Shown: positions 59,955 through 64,000 of the stretch, in pieces | Position numbering within the stretch: position 1 is the first letter of the stretch | How the letters are laid out: the number at the start of each line of letters is the position of its first letter | NCBI GenBank assembly: GCA_016946835.1 | Contig: JACVTC010000053.1 | Location: 149,001-213,000, forward strand | Length of the DNA stretch: 64,000 bases | From: Neocallimastix lanati (nom. inval.) | Lineage: Eukaryota; Neocallimastigomycota; Neocallimastigomycetes; Neocallimastigales; Neocallimastigaceae | Direction: 5' to 3' | Made by a program: the position numbers and the translations under genes | Notes under the pieces: model-generated | Databases searched by the model: none | Seen by the model: only the letters and a program-made list of their open reading frames with translations | Told to the model about the DNA's origin: nothing

Positions 59955-60260
59955 AATGTGAGGCATTTCGCCAGGTTGCATTTCGCCAATTTTTTTGAAA
60001 ACATGTGGTGTATTAAAAAAATGTGACATTTCGCCAAATTGCTATTCGCCAGGTTGCATTTCGCCAAATTTGAAAATTATTAAATAAATAAATAAATAAA
60101 TAAATAAAATTAAATATTATTAATATCGAATAAAAACAATTTTAAAAAAAAGTTATTTTGAATTAATATTTATTTATTTATTCATTTATATATATCAATA
60201 CTCCATTTGTCGAAATGCAACCTGGCGAAATGCAATTTGGGGAAATGCAACTCTCCCAAA
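59955..60260. repeat. GCATTTCGCC dispersed repeat, best-preserved copy
   Basis: Left part 59957-60068 contains GCATTTCGCCAGGTTGCATT, a second CATTTCGCCAAATTGC and a third GCCAGGTTGCATTTCGCC. Right part 60208-60253 carries the inverse, GAAATGCAACCTGGCGAAAT and GGGGAAATGCAACTCTCCC. The centre is (AAAT)n plus AT DNA. The outer ends GTGAGGCATTTCGCC and (inverted) GGGAGAGTTGCATTTCC resemble the ends at 19315 and 1627. It could be a non-autonomous DNA element with complex terminal inverted repeats. Confidence 0.65.
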
Positions 60261-60375
60261 TTAAATATATAAAAATAAAAAAATTAGATAAATGAAAATT
60301 AAATAAAATAATGATAAATTTAAAAAAAAAAAAAAAAAAAAAAAGTAAATATATTTTATTTTTAATCATTAAAAA

Positions 60376-61060
60376 ATGGAAAAAAGAAAAAAAATTGAAA
60401 AAAGTGAAACAAATAGAAGAAAAGAACATATTATTATAAATAATATGGATAAATATAATTTTTCAAAAACAAAGAAGGATAATTCAAAAGTATATAGATG
60501 TATTGAATATAAAACATCAAATAAATGTAAAAATCTCATTATTTTAAAAGAAAAAAAAATTTTTTAATTATCAAATTTTAATTACAAGAACTTATATTAA
60601 AAAATTAAATTATATTTGTTCTATTTCTTTTCCTCTATTAAAAAGCAAAGAGCGAACAAATTTTGAAATATTATTAGAAGAAATTAAAAAAATATCAAGA
60701 AAATATTATAATATTGAAATTGCACAAAAACTTTTCATTGTGATTTTGTAATAGTGATGTCTAGTGATGCAGATAAAGTTTTTCCTCATATAAGTAATAA
60801 ATATTGAACTTTTCACTATAAAAGTGTATTAGAGAACAAAAAATAAATAATATTTTAATAAAGTGGAAAACAATGAAGATTTATATATTTATTATTAGTA
60901 TATTTTGAACTTTCCTTTTATAAATCCTAAATATATATATCATATTTAATAAAATTAGAAGTGAGTACCATTAACATAATTAAATTATTAAATCGTTTAA
61001 AAATATTAAAATATAACATTAAAATTAAAGAACATAAAATATTTTTAAAATAATAATAAA
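60376..61060 (+). pseudogene. Degraded FLYWCH-like zinc-finger fragment, copy 2
   Basis: A 63-codon open stretch (60376-60567) reads Lys-rich start, NFSKTKKDNSKVYRCIEYK, then TSNKCKNLIILKEKKIF and a stop. Past it, broken frames continue with similarity to copy 1 at 24283-24950. In copy 1 the Thr-Ser-Asn-Lys-Cys region is frameshifted. A Tyr-Arg-Cys..Cys pattern is compatible with a FLYWCH finger. Not an intact gene. Confidence 0.4.
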
Positions 61061-61973
61061 ATTTTTTATGTTATTTAATTTTAAACTAAAAATATTATAC
61101 TATGTAATTAAATAAAATATTAAATATTATTTATATTATAAATTACTATTAATAATATAAATTACTATTAATATTATAAAATTTTATAAAATATTTTTAA
61201 ATTATTATTTAAGTATGCTAAAAAAATAATATTATTTTGAAATTTAATTTCCTAAAACATATCAAACAATAATAATTTTATTCTAAAATATAATTTTATT
61301 TATTACAAATAAAATATTTTAAAAAAAACATTTTTATTTTTAAAATTAATAATTATTATATATTTAATTTGCTATAATTGAAAATAAATAAATAAATAAA
61401 TATTAAATAAATAAATTTATAATTTGATAAATAAATAAATAAATAAATATACTTAATTTTCGTTTTTTAATATTATTTTCTTTATATTTAAATAAATACA
61501 TTTTTCCATTCCTTTTTTTTTTTTTTTTTATTTTTTTTATATTAAAACTATATAAATTTTTAATAATTCTTAATAATTAAAAATATTTTAATTGGATTAT
61601 TACTTATTTTTTATTGGTCTATTTTTATTTATATTTTATAATTATAATTTTTTATTTTTATTTTTATAATTATTCTAAAAAAAAAAAAAAAATTTTTTTA
61701 TTATTATTTTATATATTCAAAAGATTGTTAATTTCATTCTAATGAATATTTTAAATGTAGTTATTTCTTATTTTAAATATTAAATTTTTAAATTTTTTTT
61801 TTCTTTTAATTTTTTCTTTTATTTTTATATAGTACTTTAATCTATGATTATTTATATTTATGTATTATAGCTTCTATTTTATTTTAAATTTTTATTTATA
61901 TGATTTTAAATTGAAAAATTATATATGTTATATAAATATAAATATATATATTTTTAAAAATTTTAATTTTTAT
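61061..61973 (-). other. 3' flank of gene E, duplicated from/with that of D
   Basis: Collinear with 24951-25892, including AAATA repeats, poly-T and the AAAAGATTGTTAATTTCATT block at about 61710. No gene. Confidence 0.6.
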
Positions 61974-64000
61974 TTATTCTTTTTGACAGCGGGATGAAAT
62001 AATACCACACCATTGATTAAATTCATATCCCCAAGATCCATCTGAGTCAGTTTCATAGATTTTACATCCTTTACAACATGGATATCCTAATATTTCTGAC
62101 CAACATTCACCTGAATGATCTTGATTTGAAGAATCTTCAAACTTGGTTAAACCACACCATTCATTTTTGGTGAAATCATAACTCCATTCACCATACTCAT
62201 CCTCAGCATAGACGGTCGTAAGTTCAGATGAACAACATGGATATCCCAAGAATTCTGATAAACATTTAAATGTGACTGTCGTTTGTGATATTGGTGGTAA
62301 TGTTCCAGTTGCTTCATTAAATTGCGAATTAGAAGTAGGAAGAATGGAATTAGTAGTTGGAAGAACTGAAATAGTAGTAGGAAGAATGGTATCTTCAATG
62401 GAAGTAGTAATTTCAGTATTGGAAAAGTCTAATACTGAAGAAGTAATGGTTTCATCAATATTAGAATCAAATATTGATGTAGAAATAGGAAGAATAGTAT
62501 CTTCAATTGAAGTAGTAGTAGCTTCTATATTAATGAAATCAAATGTTGATGTTGGAATTAAAAATGAAGAAGTTTCAGTTTCAGTTGGATATAACGATTC
62601 AGTTTCAGTTATTGTTAAATTCATATTCATATTTTCATCAAGATACATAGGATCACATTCAATACTAAATTCTTTACAAACATATCTATATCTTAAAAGA
62701 ATAAATTGTTTCAATCCAATTAATGATTCTTCAAATTCAGTTGAGGCTTCCCATTGTTCCATAGTATAAAAGGTATCATCATTTTTATTCATTCTACCAG
62801 GATATTCTCCATTATCATTGAGTGTTTTATCTAATTGAACATAAGGTCTAATAAATGATTTAATTTCATCAATTCTTGGGAATAATGTAGCAGGATTAAA
62901 AACTTTAATTACAATTTCTTTTAAAATTTCTTTAAAATGTTCAATATTATTATAAATTAATTTTTTTACAATAGGAACATATAAAAAGTTTTTGAAATCA
63001 TATTTTATGCATTCATTTAATCCTTCAAATAATTCTGAACACATATCAAGATCAAAATCATGAATTAAATAAATCCATTTATTATTTTTAGGATTTTTAT
63101 AAACATAATAATTATGTTGATTATTAATATGATCCCATGAAGATGATAAATATTCTATGGCTATTTCTTTATAGAATTGATCAAGATCAAAAATAGATTC
63201 AACATCAACTGAAGATTTAGCTTTTGTCATTGCTTGTAAAAATTCATAAAATTCTTGATTGTCGGTAGCTTCTTTATTTTCATTTTCGAAACCATATCTT
63301 TTATTAAATAATAAATTACATTTCTCACATTTATATAAATTTGTAGTATCTTTTTCTCCATAAACATATTCAATCCAAGATTCTTTATAAGCATCTGTTA
63401 AAATAAATAATCCCATAAATTCATCATTAATATATAATTTAATATAATTTGCTGAAATTGATGGTAAACCTAATTTATTATGAATATCACACATTAATTT
63501 TGTTCTCATATAAGATGGTTCTGAAGAATCACTACGAAGTTTAAATTGACGACGTCCAAATAATTCTTTTCCACCTCTAATTTTTAAATTAAAACCAGGT
63601 TTTGAATAATTACGAGAATTATGACCTCCTAACGAAAAAGTTATTTTATTAAACGATATTTCTTGACTAGAATTATTATTTTTTATTTTTTTATTTTTTG
63701 AAAAAAAAATTTTATAATGACAGATTTTGAAATTAGTAAAATTATTAAAATAAAATATTTAATATAAATATATTAAAATAAAAATTTGTGATTAGTTAAT
63801 CAATATAAATATATATTAATATAAATATTAATTTAAAATAAAAAAATAAAATTAATTAATATATATTTTTTTTCACACTTTCATTGTTGTAATAATAATT
63901 ATATTAAAATAATTATATTAACATTAATTAAAATAATAATAAAATTTTAAATAACAATAATATTAATATTATATATATATAGTTACTTATTAATATGAAC
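61974..64000 (-). CDS. CotH gene E (partial at window edge): CotH core and two dockerins
   Basis: Exon 3 spans 61974-63666; a 320-nt GT..AG intron occupies 63667-63986; the last 14 nt of exon 2 (coding VHIN plus two bases) reach the window end, so the repeats and signal peptide lie beyond it. Exon 3 begins [14 protein letters not shown], has the CotH core with HDFDLD, an expanded Ser/Thr linker and two dockerins (GYPCC..WCG twice) ending RCQKE. It is closest to A and D in the kinase region, with a variant stretch ([19 protein letters not shown]) just after HDFDLD. No break was seen in the visible part. Confidence 0.9.

Overview
The window is extremely AT-rich nuclear DNA with long homopolymers and (AAAT)n/(AAT)n microsatellites, very short introns, and genes ending in paired fungal-type dockerins. 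This combination points to an anaerobic gut fungus (Neocallimastigomycota). The assignment rests on the dockerin and CotH proteins and base composition; no rRNA or other marker is present. No tRNA, CRISPR array or bacterial-type operon was seen.

The backbone is a same-strand (minus) tandem array of secreted CotH-kinase/double-dockerin genes. There are three complete copies: A (6142-10233, 1198 aa), B (14761-18756, 1171 aa) and D (25893-29952, 1201 aa). E (61974 to window end) is complete at its 3' side and cut by the window edge. C (about 21160-22561) is a truncated, frameshifted pseudogene. A sixth, deeply decayed copy (F) survives as a dockerin remnant at 13275-13635 with its 3' flank, and an orphan copy of the family's upstream flank lies at 2960-3830. 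Each complete gene has three exons: a tiny signal-peptide exon, one large exon carrying four ~120-residue repeats inserted inside the CotH fold, and an exon with the CotH kinase core, a Ser/Thr linker and two dockerins. I rebuilt the exon joins from GT/AG sites; total lengths stay in frame in A, B and D. Cellulosome attachment is the expected use of the dockerins; the role of the CotH part is not known.

The array has been expanded and broken by repeats. Left to right: a foldback repeat and a perfect 38-bp hairpin (655-1576), a GCATTTCG-type dispersed repeat, LINE relics (4296-5190 and 13930-14190), a second GCATTTCGCC repeat cluster (19312-19765), and a 935-bp non-autonomous LTR element, T1 (19766-20700). 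Between D and E about 29 kb is mostly LTR retrotransposons. Gypsy element G1 (30363-41579) carries gag and protease but has lost RT, RNase H and the integrase core. A young Copia element, C1 (30938-37577), is nested inside G1 with identical-looking 338-bp LTRs. G2 (42128-48712) is a complete Gypsy element with identical-looking 452-bp LTRs. To its right are a decayed Copia relic (49264-53540) and a decayed Gypsy-type relic (55188-59575). Target-site duplications and near-empty paralogous sites support G1, G2, C1 and T1.

Gag and pol of G1, G2 and C1 are in different frames and each gag ends with a canonical -1 slippery heptamer. C1 and T1 share a primer-binding site that reads as the complement of the 5' half of a tRNA-Lys(CUU), as in half-tRNA priming. 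Flanks of D and E, including a degraded FLYWCH-like fragment, are duplicated, so the D/E duplication unit was several kb long.
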